Shown: positions 17,151-25,099 of the stretch, piece by piece | How the letters are laid out: each line of letters begins with the position of its first letter | Numbering within the stretch: position 1 is the stretch's first letter | DNA from: Gemmatimonadota bacterium | GTDB lineage: Bacteria; Gemmatimonadota; Gemmatimonadetes; Longimicrobiales; Gaopeijiaceae | DNA: 48,538 bases | Reading direction: 5' to 3' | Assembly (NCBI GenBank): GCA_007121775.1 | Contig: SKJY01000002.1 | Span: 1 to 48,538, forward strand | Notes under the pieces: model-generated | Databases searched by the model: none | What the model saw: the letters and a program-made list of their open reading frames with translations, nothing else | What the model was told of the DNA's origin: nothing | Made by a program: the position numbers and the translations under genes

Positions 17151-19667
17151 TCACCCCACCACCAGGTTCAGGAGTCGATTGGGGACGTAGATGACCCGGC
17201 GGAGCTCCACGCCTTCCAGGTGCCGGGAGACGTTCTCCTCGGCCCGTGCCAGCGCCAGGGCTTCATCCTGGGAAGCGCCGGGAGCCAGTTCAACGGTTCC
17301 ACGGAGCTTCCCGTTTACCTGCACCGCCAGGGTGACCTGTTCCTCCTTGGCCTTTTCCGGATCGAATCCGGGCCAGTTGGCGCCGTCGAAGACGCTGCCC
17401 TCGTGCCCGAGCCGGGCCCAGAGTTCCTCGGCCATGTGGGGGCAGAAGGGGGCTACCATAACCACCAGGGGCTCGACCTCGGCCCGAACCGCCTTCCGAC
17501 CGCCGGCCCTCACCGTATTCAGGTACTCCATCATGGCGGCGATGGAGGTGTTGTAGCCCAGCTCAGGGAGCTGCCGGGTCACCTGTCGAATGGTCTGGTG
17601 CAGCTTCCGTTCCACCTCCGGATCCGGCTCTTCGTCACCGAGTGCCTCCACCGGGACCACCGTCTCCCAGAGCCGCTTGAGGAAGCCGAAGGGCCCCTGG
17701 ATCCCCGAGTCCCGGTAGTCCCCCCCCTCTTCAAAGGGCCCCAGGAACATGAGGTAGAGGCGGAAGGTGTCGGCGCCGTACTCCTCGATGATGGGATCCG
17801 GGACGATCACATTGCCTCGGGACTTGGACATTTTGGCCCCTTCCCGGACGATGAGTCCGTGGGCCCGGAAGCGGGTGAAGGGCTCCTCGAAGTCGATGTG
17901 GCCCAGATCGTGGAGGGCCATGGTGACGAAGCGCGAGTAGAGGAGGTGGAGCACGGCGTGCTCGTTCCCGCCGATGTAGGCGTCCACCGGGAGCCAGCGG
18001 CGGGTGATGGCCGGGTCGAAGGGGACATCGTCCCGGTCCGTGGAGGGGTAGCGGAGGAAGTACCAGGCCGAATCCAGGAAGGTGTCCGAGACGTCGGTTT
18101 CCCTCCGGGCCGGGCTCCCACACTCGGGGCAATCGGTCTCGTACCACTCCCGGACCCGGGCCAGGGGGCTCACGCCCGAGTCGTCGGGCTTGAAGTCTTC
18201 CACCCGGGGTAGGATCACCGGGAGTTCCTCCTCCGGCACGGGCACCGCGCCGCAGCGGTCGCAGTGGACGATGGGGATGGGCGGGCCCCAGTAGCGCTGC
18301 CGGGAGATGCACCAGTCGTGGAGACGGTAGTTCACCCGGAGCTGGGCCAGACCCTGCTCCTCCAGCCGGCGGGTGATGGCCTCTTTCGCCCTCTCCACCT
18401 CCAGGCCGTCGAACTCCCCGGAGTTCACCAGCGTCCCCGGACCCGTGTAGGCCTCCTCCAGGGGGGTGTCGGCACCCTGGTCGGGACCTGCTACCACCCG
18501 GGGGATGGGGAGGTGGAAGCTCCGGGCGAACTCGAAGTCCCGCTCATCATGCCCCGGCACCGCCATGATGGCGCCGGTGCCGTACTCCATGAGGACGTAG
18601 TCGGCGACCCAGACCGGGACCGGCTCGCCGGTGGCGGGGTTCCGGCAGTAGCCTCCGGTGAACACCCCGGTCTTCTCCTTCTCCACCTTCTTCCGGGCCA
18701 CCACATCCATGCGGCCTACCCGCTCCCGGTAGGCGGCCACCGCCTCCTGCTGCTCCGGGGTGGTGAGGGCGTCCACCAGGGGGTGCTCCGGCGCCAGAAC
18801 CATGTAGGTGGCGCCGAAGACGGTGTCGGGCCGGGTGGTAAAGACCTCCAGGAGGAGATCCCGGTCCCGGGCCCCCTCCTCCACCTCGCCGGAGTCGGTG
18901 ACGCTGCGAATGAGCTCGTCGGTGGCCTCCACCCCCAGGACCGGGAAGCGGAGGATGGCCCCCTCGCTCCGGCCGATCCAGTTCTCCTGGGCCTTCCGGG
19001 TGGTGTCGGACCAGTCCAGCGTCTCCAGGTTGTCCAGGAGGCGCTGGGCGTAATCGGTGATCCGGAAGAACCACTGGGCGATGCGGCGCTGCTCCACAGC
19101 CGAGTCGCACCGCTCGCATAGCCCTGCCACCACCTGCTCATTGGCCAGCACCGTCATGCACGAGGGGCACCAGTTCACCGGCGCCTCCTTCCGCTCGGCG
19201 AGCCCCCCCTTGAAGAGCTGGAGGAAGAGCCACTGGGTCCACCGGTAGTAATCCGGCGCCGTGGTGTCCACGGTGTGGTCCCAATCGAACATCCCCCCGA
19301 TGCGCCGGAGCTGCCGGGTGAAGTTGGCCACATTGGCGGGGATCAGGTCCATGGGGTGGGTGCCCACCTTCAGGGCGAAGTTCTCCGAGTGGATCCCGAA
19401 GGCGTCGAAGCCGATGGGCTCGAAGACATCCTTCCCCTGAAGTCGGTGGAAGCGCCCGTGGACGTCGGCCCCGGTGAAGGCGTAGATGTTCCCCACATGG
19501 AGCCCCTCCGCCGAGGGGTAGGGGAACATCATAAGGTTGTAGAAGGGCTCCCGGGCCTCTTCCAGCTCTGCCCGGGTGAAGCGGTTCGTGCCCTCCTGAT
19601 CCCAGCGCGCCTGCCAGTGCTTCTCGATGCGGTCAGGGTCGTAGCGTTCGGGGGTCGAATCGGCCAT
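17151..19667 (-). CDS. leuS: Leucyl-tRNA synthetase
   Basis: An 838-aa class I aminoacyl-tRNA synthetase charging tRNA-Leu in the cytoplasm. The HIGH motif is 'HVGN' in 'SAEGLHVGNIYAFTG'; the CP1 editing domain carries 'TTRPDTVFGATYMVLAPEHP' and 'GHDERDFEFA'; KMSKS is intact in 'GAKMSKSRGN'; the anticodon-binding and C-terminal regions follow, ending with 'VQVNGKLRGTVELAPGAS'. Cys pairs 'CPSC..CERC' and 'CDRC...CPEC' suggest zinc-binding inserts. Length is normal. No T-box or other leader was seen in the 137 bases upstream. Confidence 0.97.
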   Translation of the reverse strand: MADSTPERYDPDRIEKHWQARWDQEGTNRFTRAELEEAREPFYNLMMFPYPSAEGLHVGNIYAFTGADVHGRFHRLQGKDVFEPIGFDAFGIHSENFALKVGTHPMDLIPANVANFTRQLRRIGGMFDWDHTVDTTAPDYYRWTQWLFLQLFKGGLAERKEAPVNWCPSCMTVLANEQVVAGLCERCDSAVEQRRIAQWFFRITDYAQRLLDNLETLDWSDTTRKAQENWIGRSEGAILRFPVLGVEATDELIRSVTDSGEVEEGARDRDLLLEVFTTRPDTVFGATYMVLAPEHPLVDALTTPEQQEAVAAYRERVGRMDVVARKKVEKEKTGVFTGGYCRNPATGEPVPVWVADYVLMEYGTGAIMAVPGHDERDFEFARSFHLPIPRVVAGPDQGADTPLEEAYTGPGTLVNSGEFDGLEVERAKEAITRRLEEQGLAQLRVNYRLHDWCISRQRYWGPPIPIVHCDRCGAVPVPEEELPVILPRVEDFKPDDSGVSPLARVREWYETDCPECGSPARRETDVSDTFLDSAWYFLRYPSTDRDDVPFDPAITRRWLPVDAYIGGNEHAVLHLLYSRFVTMALHDLGHIDFEEPFTRFRAHGLIVREGAKMSKSRGNVIVPDPIIEEYGADTFRLYLMFLGPFEEGGDYRDSGIQGPFGFLKRLWETVVPVEALGDEEPDPEVERKLHQTIRQVTRQLPELGYNTSIAAMMEYLNTVRAGGRKAVRAEVEPLVVMVAPFCPHMAEELWARLGHEGSVFDGANWPGFDPEKAKEEQVTLAVQVNGKLRGTVELAPGASQDEALALARAEENVSRHLEGVELRRVIYVPNRLLNLVVG

Positions 19668-19804
19668 GGCGGGTCTCGGGTGGGGCGGTTGGGGGTAGAC
19701 GGGGAGAAGTGGTCAGATGGAGACGGTGGCGGTTCGGTATCGGGGGCGGGTCGCGGGAAGATCCGGTCTTCCACGGGTGAGCCACCCTTCCCCACACAGG
19801 AAGC

Positions 19805-20317
19805 TCAGGGGCCCGATAGGCCCTTGGGGAAGACTGGGAGGGCACCTTCCGGCAGCGAGACGCCCTCGGGGAAATTCTCGCCGTGTCCCTCGAAGTCCCC
19901 GGGGGTCGGCGGGCGGAAATTCAGGTCCACCGCCAGCCAGAGCGTCTTGGCGAAGGGGTAGAACAGGGCCGGCACCGGAAGGATGGCGGCCATGAGTCCC
20001 CACTTGAGCGCCTCCCAGGGGACGTCGGGCCAGGTCAGGATGATGGCCCCGAGCCCCAGGAAGAATACCACCAGCTCGGCGGCCACCAGGTTGATGGTGA
20101 AGCTCCCGATAAAGTAGTCGGCCTCGCCCCGATCCAGCCTCAGGTGACAGCGCGGACAGGTGTCCCGCATGAGGAGCCAGCGTCGGAAGAGGCCTCCCCC
20201 TCCGCAGTTGGGGCAGCGCCGGGTGGCGCCTCTCCCCAGCAGACGTGCGAGGCGACCCAGACGGAGCTCCTTCGGGTCCGCCGGGGTGATCTGAACGGGG
20301 GAGGATGGGCGTCTCAT
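19805..20317 (-). CDS. DUF983 family membrane protein
   Basis: A 170-aa protein of the DUF983 family. It has a zinc-ribbon-like N-terminal part 'RRCPNCGGGGLF...CPRCHLRLDRGEADYF' (two CxxC pairs), followed by two transmembrane helices (~75-95 and ~105-125) and a Pro/Gly-rich tail. The 'GEADYFIGSFTINL' segment is highly typical. Function is unknown; homologues occur near cytochrome oxidase genes in some bacteria, but none is seen here. It lies upstream of leuS on the same strand. Confidence 0.85.
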   Translation of the reverse strand: MRRPSSPVQITPADPKELRLGRLARLLGRGATRRCPNCGGGGLFRRWLLMRDTCPRCHLRLDRGEADYFIGSFTINLVAAELVVFFLGLGAIILTWPDVPWEALKWGLMAAILPVPALFYPFAKTLWLAVDLNFRPPTPGDFEGHGENFPEGVSLPEGALPVFPKGLSGP

Positions 20318-20387
20318 GATTCCGCCAAGCTACCGGGAGAGGTGGACGGCTTCAACCGCAAGGACATCGGGGAGGCGCGCCACCGAC

Positions 20388-21467
20388 TCAAGCAGCCTCC
20401 GGGTCCAGCACCGAGAAGGGGTCCCGGCGCCTCGGCGCCTCCTCCCGGAGCCAGGCCATGAGGGCGGCCAGATCACCCCTCCAACCCTCGGTCCAGAGCC
20501 GGTGGAAGTCGTCCAACCGTTGGAAGTAGAGGGAGCGGGCCAGGAGGGTGGCGTTGTTCAGGGGTTCCGCGGCCAGTACGGCGTATCCGCCGGCGGCAAG
20601 CCCCGGTCGTACCTCGTCCCGGAAGGCCAGGAACGCCGCCTGGTACCGTTCGTCCCGGAGGCGGATCCGCTCGTCCCTCGGGAGGTCGTCCCTGGCGAAG
20701 ATGGCCCGGAGATCCGACTCCAGCTCCATCATGAAGCGGGAGACGGCGCGGGCGTCGTCCCACCGGTCCATGGCCCGGCGACACCACACCGTATCGGTGC
20801 CTCCCCCCTCCCGACCGCAGAAGAAGACGAGGGCCGCCGCGTGCCCGGCGAAGGTGGCGTAGGACTCGTTGAACCGCCCCTGGCCCGAGAGGAAGAGGTG
20901 ATTGTGGGCCAGTTCGTGGAAGATGGTCTCCACCACCGCCACCTCGTCCAGACGCAGGAGGGTGGAGTAGATGGGGTCGGCGAACCACCCCAGGGTGGAG
21001 AAGGCGGCGGTGGGGCGCACGAAGGCGTCGAACCCCCGGGCCTCCATCTCATCCCGGGCCGCCAGGGCGCGACGCTCCGAGAAATAGGCCCGGTACGGCA
21101 CCCGCCCCACCACCGGGAACCACCAGGTGTGGAGCTCCAATCGGTCCCGGGGGGCCGCGGTGAGGACGAGGGCGAGGGTGTCGGAAGGAAGGCGCGCCAG
21201 GGTGGTGTAGGCCTCCCCGGCGTTGCGGAACCCCAAGGAGTCCACGGCGAAGCGCCGGGCCTCCAGCGCCAGGCTCAGCTTCCCCCGCTCCCGGGGGTCG
21301 GTGGCGGGATCGGTGAGGACCTGGTGGAGGGGCTCCCGGGAGGCCAGGATCCCGGCCTGGGCCCACCCGGCCCGGGCCACGTAGAGGGGGTTGCAGGCAG
21401 TGAGGAGGGTGAGGCCGGCCAGGAAGAGGAGGATGGGAATGACCCGGCGGCCGGTACGGGGGGGCAT
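20388..21467 (-). CDS. Putative zinc aminopeptidase lipoprotein (PF10023-like)
   Basis: A 359-aa exported protein. The signal peptide ends at 'LLTAC' (Cys ~25), suggesting lipidation. The zinc site is 'TIFHELAHNHLF' (HExxH, ~184-188) with the third ligand Glu in 'FNESYATFAGH' (~201). 'AAPRDRLELHTWWFPVVGRVPYRAYF' is characteristic of the putative aminopeptidase family. I chose the ATG at 21467; the ORF-track version starting at 21974 adds 169 Pro/Gly-rich residues translated from intergenic repeats and the small gene upstream. It is probably a peptidase of the periplasm or outer membrane. Confidence 0.87.
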   Translation of the reverse strand: MPPRTGRRVIPILLFLAGLTLLTACNPLYVARAGWAQAGILASREPLHQVLTDPATDPRERGKLSLALEARRFAVDSLGFRNAGEAYTTLARLPSDTLALVLTAAPRDRLELHTWWFPVVGRVPYRAYFSERRALAARDEMEARGFDAFVRPTAAFSTLGWFADPIYSTLLRLDEVAVVETIFHELAHNHLFLSGQGRFNESYATFAGHAAALVFFCGREGGGTDTVWCRRAMDRWDDARAVSRFMMELESDLRAIFARDDLPRDERIRLRDERYQAAFLAFRDEVRPGLAAGGYAVLAAEPLNNATLLARSLYFQRLDDFHRLWTEGWRGDLAALMAWLREEAPRRRDPFSVLDPEAA

Positions 21468-21472
21468 GGGGG

Positions 21473-21664
21473 TCACTCCAGGTATTCCCGTCGATCCGGA
21501 TCCACCGCCGGGCGGATCTCCACCAGGTCGGCATCGCCAAGGACGTCTTCCGGGATCCCCCGTGGGAGGGCCTCCAGGAGTTCCGCCAGCGAGGTCGCCG
21601 GGAGGGTTGCCATGTGGTAACGGGGGCTCTTCCCCCCGTGGCGAATGGTGAGTTGGAACTCCAT
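21473..21664 (-). CDS. Small conserved-looking protein of unknown function (63 aa)
   Basis: A short ORF hidden inside a longer, spurious ORF-track entry. It starts at the ATG at 21664 with AGGAG nine bases upstream ('CAGGAGCCGCGCCCCATG') and ends five bases before the aminopeptidase ATG, so it is probably translated and co-transcribed. The product is a compact acidic protein ('MEFQLTIRHGG', 'SLAELLEALPRGIPEDVLGDADLVEIRPA') with no membrane segment or signal. I do not recognise a family. Confidence 0.65.
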   Translation of the reverse strand: MEFQLTIRHGGKSPRYHMATLPATSLAELLEALPRGIPEDVLGDADLVEIRPAVDPDRREYLE

Positions 21665-21770
21665 GGGGCGCGGCTCCTGGGGAGGCGATGGGACCGAGGC
21701 GGGCGATACGAGTACGGGACACGGGAGCCCCCACCGGGTTCCCACCGTCTCCCATGGGCCATCCACCGTC

Positions 21771-21850
21771 CTTTCTTCCCTGACGCCACCACCCTTTCTT
21801 CCCCGACGCCACCACCCTTCCGTGGTCCTTTTCTCCCCGACGCCACCGCC
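21771..21850. repeat. Short tandem repeats upstream of the small ORF
   Basis: Two adjacent 23-base units, CTTTCTTCCCTGACGCCACCACC (21771-21793) and the same with one change (21794-21816), followed after 10 bases by a third, more diverged copy (21827-21850). They lie between the divergent rhodanese and small-ORF/aminopeptidase genes. Confidence 0.8.
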
Positions 21851-21934
21851 TTTCCGTTTCTCCACCTTCCGGCGGAGGGTGCCGAGGACTACCATGGGGG
21901 GGCGGAGAATCAAGTTCACCCAAGGGGAGGGACC

Positions 21935-22282
21935 ATGGCGGACGAGACGATGGCCGAGGCCGGCGAGATGACACCTGTGGAGCTCAAGGAGCGACTGGAC
22001 AACGAGCACCCCATCGTGCTGGTGGACGTCCGCCAGCCCCACGAGTGGTCCATCGCCGATCTGCCGGAGGTGGGACAGCTCCGGATCCCCCTGGACCAGT
22101 TCATGGATCGCATGTCGGAGCTGGATCCTGACGACAACATCGTCATCTACTGCCGATCCGGGGCCCGGAGCGGTCGGGCCGCGGAAGAACTGGCGGCCCG
22201 AGGGTACGGTCAGGTGTACAACCTGGTAGGCGGTCTCCTGCGGTGGCGGGAGGATGTGGATCCCTCGGTCCCGGAGTACTGA
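21935..22282 (+). CDS. Single-domain rhodanese (sulfurtransferase)
   Basis: A 115-aa cytoplasmic rhodanese. The active-site loop is 'IYCRSGARSGRAAEEL' (Cys ~73), the GlpE/PspE-type motif. N-terminal 'MTPVELKERLDNEHPIVLVDVRQPHEW' matches the family. It transfers sulfane sulfur to acceptors; the actual partner is unknown. Start at 21935 has GGGAGGG just upstream, and the longer ORF-track start is rejected. Three bases separate it from the DUF4015 gene, so they form an operon. It is separate from the larger sulfur module near 37 kb. Confidence 0.93.
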   Translation: MADETMAEAGEMTPVELKERLDNEHPIVLVDVRQPHEWSIADLPEVGQLRIPLDQFMDRMSELDPDDNIVIYCRSGARSGRAAEELAARGYGQVYNLVGGLLRWREDVDPSVPEY

Positions 22283-22285
22283 TTC

Positions 22286-23788
22286 ATGAGGCGGTCACCC
22301 TTGAGGGCAGCACGGATGCCCTCCGCATTGCTGTCCCTGGCCTCGCTCGTTCTGGCGCTCTTGTTCCTGGTGGGCTGCGGGGAGGACTTGGGGGCAGGTG
22401 CCGGTGGCGGTGAGGCCGCCGCAGTCGCTGTCGGAACGGCCCATCCGGCCGGTGACGGACTCCGGTCAACCGCCCCGGGTGGGGAGCCCGGCCCCAGTGC
22501 GGCTACCGGCCAGCCCGGCCCAGCCACAATTGCGGACGAGCCTGGCTCGCCGGCGCTTGCTGGCGAATCCGACTCCGGCACAGCTGCCGGCGAGCCCGGT
22601 CTCCGGACCCGTACCGGGGAGTCTTCACGCCCCGATGCGGTCCGGGGCCTTTACCTCAACGCCTGGGTGTCCGGCTCCAGCCGCCGCGTCGATGAACTGC
22701 TGGGGATCGCCCGCCGCACCGAGATCAATACCTTCGTCATTGATGTGAAGGACGCCACCGGGTACGTCAGCTATCCCACCGAGGTGGCCTTCGCCCGGGA
22801 GGTGGGGGCCGACGGCCAACTCCGGATCCGGAACGTCAGGCGGCTTCTGGAACGGCTGGAGGAGGAGGGGATCCACCCCATCGCCCGCATCGTGGTCTTC
22901 AAGGATCACCTCCTGGCCGGCTCCCGGCCGGCGCACGCCATCCAGGACTCCACCGGCGCCTCGTGGGTAGACGGAAACGGCGAGGTCTGGGTCAATCCCT
23001 ACGACCGGGCGGTCTGGGCGTACAACGTGGCGCTGGCCCGGGAGGCGGTGGAGTTGGGCTTCCGGGAGATCCAGTGGGACTACGTGCGCTTCCCGGATCG
23101 GCCGCGCTCCGAGATGGAGGGTGTGGTCTTCCCCGGGCAGGAAGGGCGGACCCGGAGCGAGGCGATCCGGGAATTCCTGCTCTGGAGCCGGTCCGAACTG
23201 GCGGATCTTGGGGTTCCGGTGACCGCCGATGTCTTCGGCATGTCCACCTCAGCCCGCAATGACGTGGGGATCGGCCAGCGCTGGGAAGACATGATCGACG
23301 CGGTGGACATCATCCTCCCCATGATCTACCCCTCCCACTACTGGCGGGGGAGCTTCGGCATCGAGGCTCCCAACGCCCACCCCTATGAGGTCATCGGGAC
23401 CGCGCTTCGCCATGCCCTCCGTCGGACGGAAGGAGTGGAGAACCCAGCCCGCATCGTTCCCTGGCTCCAGGACTTCACCCTGGGTCAGCCCCGCTACGAG
23501 GCCGCCGAGGTTCGGGCCCAGATCCTGGCCACCCACGACGCCGGGATCGACGAGTGGATCCTCTGGAACGCCTCGGGCCGCTACACCGAGGAAGCTCTGG
23601 AGCCGGTGGGCGGGTGGCCGGGCGGACAGGAACCCTACATCCGACTGGCGGGAGTGGTGCGGCCTGCGGCCGAGCGTTTCCAGACCGCCGAGTCAGTCCC
23701 CGTGGATGAGCCGGTCGGCCTCCGGGAGACGCCAGGCCAGGATGGTCCCCAGGATGGCCATGAGCCCCAGGATCCCCAGGACCACTGA
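22286..23788 (+). CDS. DUF4015 glycosidase-like lipoprotein
   Basis: A 500-aa exported protein. Lipobox 'LLFLVGC' near residue ~30 is followed by a ~75-residue low-complexity linker of degenerate 'GEPG.A' repeats. The catalytic-type domain begins at 'VRGLYLNAWVSGS' and carries the DUF4015 (putative glycosyl hydrolase, TIM-barrel) motifs 'INTFVIDVKDATGYVSY', 'EIQWDYVRFPD', 'VTADVFGMST' and 'ILPMIYPSHYW'. Asp in 'QWDYVRFPD' is a likely catalytic residue; the substrate is unknown. The last 96 bases overlap the convergent MFS gene, giving a 'GQDGPQDGHEPQDPQDH' tail. Coupled to the rhodanese upstream. Confidence 0.87.
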   Translation: MRRSPLRAARMPSALLSLASLVLALLFLVGCGEDLGAGAGGGEAAAVAVGTAHPAGDGLRSTAPGGEPGPSAATGQPGPATIADEPGSPALAGESDSGTAAGEPGLRTRTGESSRPDAVRGLYLNAWVSGSSRRVDELLGIARRTEINTFVIDVKDATGYVSYPTEVAFAREVGADGQLRIRNVRRLLERLEEEGIHPIARIVVFKDHLLAGSRPAHAIQDSTGASWVDGNGEVWVNPYDRAVWAYNVALAREAVELGFREIQWDYVRFPDRPRSEMEGVVFPGQEGRTRSEAIREFLLWSRSELADLGVPVTADVFGMSTSARNDVGIGQRWEDMIDAVDIILPMIYPSHYWRGSFGIEAPNAHPYEVIGTALRHALRRTEGVENPARIVPWLQDFTLGQPRYEAAEVRAQILATHDAGIDEWILWNASGRYTEEALEPVGGWPGGQEPYIRLAGVVRPAAERFQTAESVPVDEPVGLRETPGQDGPQDGHEPQDPQDH

Positions 23789-25099
23789 TACCCCGAAGCG
23801 GTCTGCCACCAACCCCAGGAGCGCTGCCACTCCGTAGAGCACCCCCACGGCGGTGTTGGCCACTGCCACCATGAGGGGGCGATCCCGCTCGGGAGCTCCG
23901 TCCAGCAGGTAGGTCTTCCGCCCGAGCCGAACCCCGGCCACGGCGAACCCCGACGAGAGGAAGACCAGGCCGAAGAGGATGAGGCCCAGTTGGTTTTCCG
24001 GGAGGAGTTCCCCGCCCAGGGCAAGCGCCACCGTCCCGGCGGTCCAGATACCCCCGGCCATCATGACCCGCCGGGACGAGGCGTCGGAGAACCGCCCCCA
24101 GAATGGCGAAGAGAGCACCGCTCCCAGGCTGGAGGCCATGATCAGGATGACCAGGTTGCCGGCGTCGACCCCGACTGCCGCCTGGGCCTGAAGCGCATAG
24201 AAGGGACCGGCCAGTTGCGCCGCCAGGAGAAGTCCCCTGGCACCCACGAAGCCGGCGAAGGCGGGCTCGGCCCTTAGAAGGCGCATCCCGGCCCTCGCCT
24301 CTTCCAGGGCGTTTCGCCCCCCCTCGGTAGCGCCGTCGAACTCCCGGATTCCGGCGAAGAGAGCTGAAGCCAGGAGCCACAGCCCGGCGGCCGCCGCAAG
24401 GAGGATGAGGTAGGGCGTCAGGGAATCGTCTTCGGCCACCTGCGTGCGGAGGAGGGCGGCGGCGCCCAGGGCCAGGAGTCCGCCCACAGTGGCCCGGGTG
24501 CCCAGGAGCCGTCCCCGTCGACCTTTGGGGATGGTCTTGGCCATGACATCCTTGAAGGCCACCGAGCCCACCCCGCTGGCCACCGAGAAGACGGCCAGCG
24601 CCGCCACCACGGCGAGTCCCGCCGCCGTCGGTGGGAGGAGGAGCAGGGCCGGGATCATGGCCGCCAGGGCCGCCGCCTGTACCGCTCCCGCCCCCACCCA
24701 GTACCACTTCCGTCGGGCCCGGGCCCGGATCCGGCCGGCGATGGAGAGCTGAGGCAGGAGGGAGCCTCCCCGGCGAATGGGAACCAGGAGACCCACCAGC
24801 GCCGCCGGCGCCCCCACCGCCCCCAAAAGCCAGGGGAGGACGAGCCCCGGGGAGGCGAGCTGCTCGGCCAGTTTCGTGGCCGCTCCGTTCAGCGCATTGA
24901 GGAGGAAGTTTCCGGGGACCTGAACACAGGCTTTGTCGGGAATCGCATCACAGCTTCGCTCGTCCTCCTCCCCCGCAACCACCTGGTAGACCCGCTCGGC
25001 CAGGGCCTCGGTGGGACCCGGGTCTCCGGAGCCCCCCCGGTCCCCTCCCGTGGGGGTGTCGCCGCTGGAGCCCTCCCGGTCCCCTTCCATCGGGGTCAC
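23693..25099 (-). CDS. MFS transporter
   Basis: A 468-aa permease of the major facilitator type with about 12 helices. It has an unusual ~60-residue acidic N-terminus ('DREGSSGDTPTGGDRGGSGD', 'EEDERSCDAIPDKAC') before the first helix. 'RRGRLLGTRATVGGLLALG' and 'SPFWGRFSDASSRRVMMAGG' are MFS-like loops. Substrate is not evident. Its start overlaps the ABC transporter stop by ATGA, so it is the distal gene after the his operon. The DNA encoding the N-terminus contains an imperfect ~32-base direct repeat. Confidence 0.85.
   Translation of the reverse strand: MTPMEGDREGSSGDTPTGGDRGGSGDPGPTEALAERVYQVVAGEEDERSCDAIPDKACVQVPGNFLLNALNGAATKLAEQLASPGLVLPWLLGAVGAPAALVGLLVPIRRGGSLLPQLSIAGRIRARARRKWYWVGAGAVQAAALAAMIPALLLLPPTAAGLAVVAALAVFSVASGVGSVAFKDVMAKTIPKGRRGRLLGTRATVGGLLALGAAALLRTQVAEDDSLTPYLILLAAAAGLWLLASALFAGIREFDGATEGGRNALEEARAGMRLLRAEPAFAGFVGARGLLLAAQLAGPFYALQAQAAVGVDAGNLVILIMASSLGAVLSSPFWGRFSDASSRRVMMAGGIWTAGTVALALGGELLPENQLGLILFGLVFLSSGFAVAGVRLGRKTYLLDGAPERDRPLMVAVANTAVGVLYGVAALLGLVADRFGVSVVLGILGLMAILGTILAWRLPEADRLIHGD

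Noticed and set aside
16074-18212. 712-aa plus-strand ORF across tkt and leuS
   Set aside because: It is antisense to two intact, highly conserved enzymes; its composition reflects high-GC third-position bias, and it has no recognisable domain.
19668-19804. T-box or leader attenuator for leuS
   Set aside because: No Leu-rich short frame, T-box motif or hairpin with a U-tract was found.
21771-21850. Possible CRISPR-like array
   Set aside because: Units abut without spacers and only two to three copies exist; no cas genes are in the window.
21614-21934. Long N-terminal extension of the rhodanese ORF
   Set aside because: It translates the repeat-rich intergenic region; the ATG at 21935 has a strong Shine-Dalgarno and gives a standard-length rhodanese.
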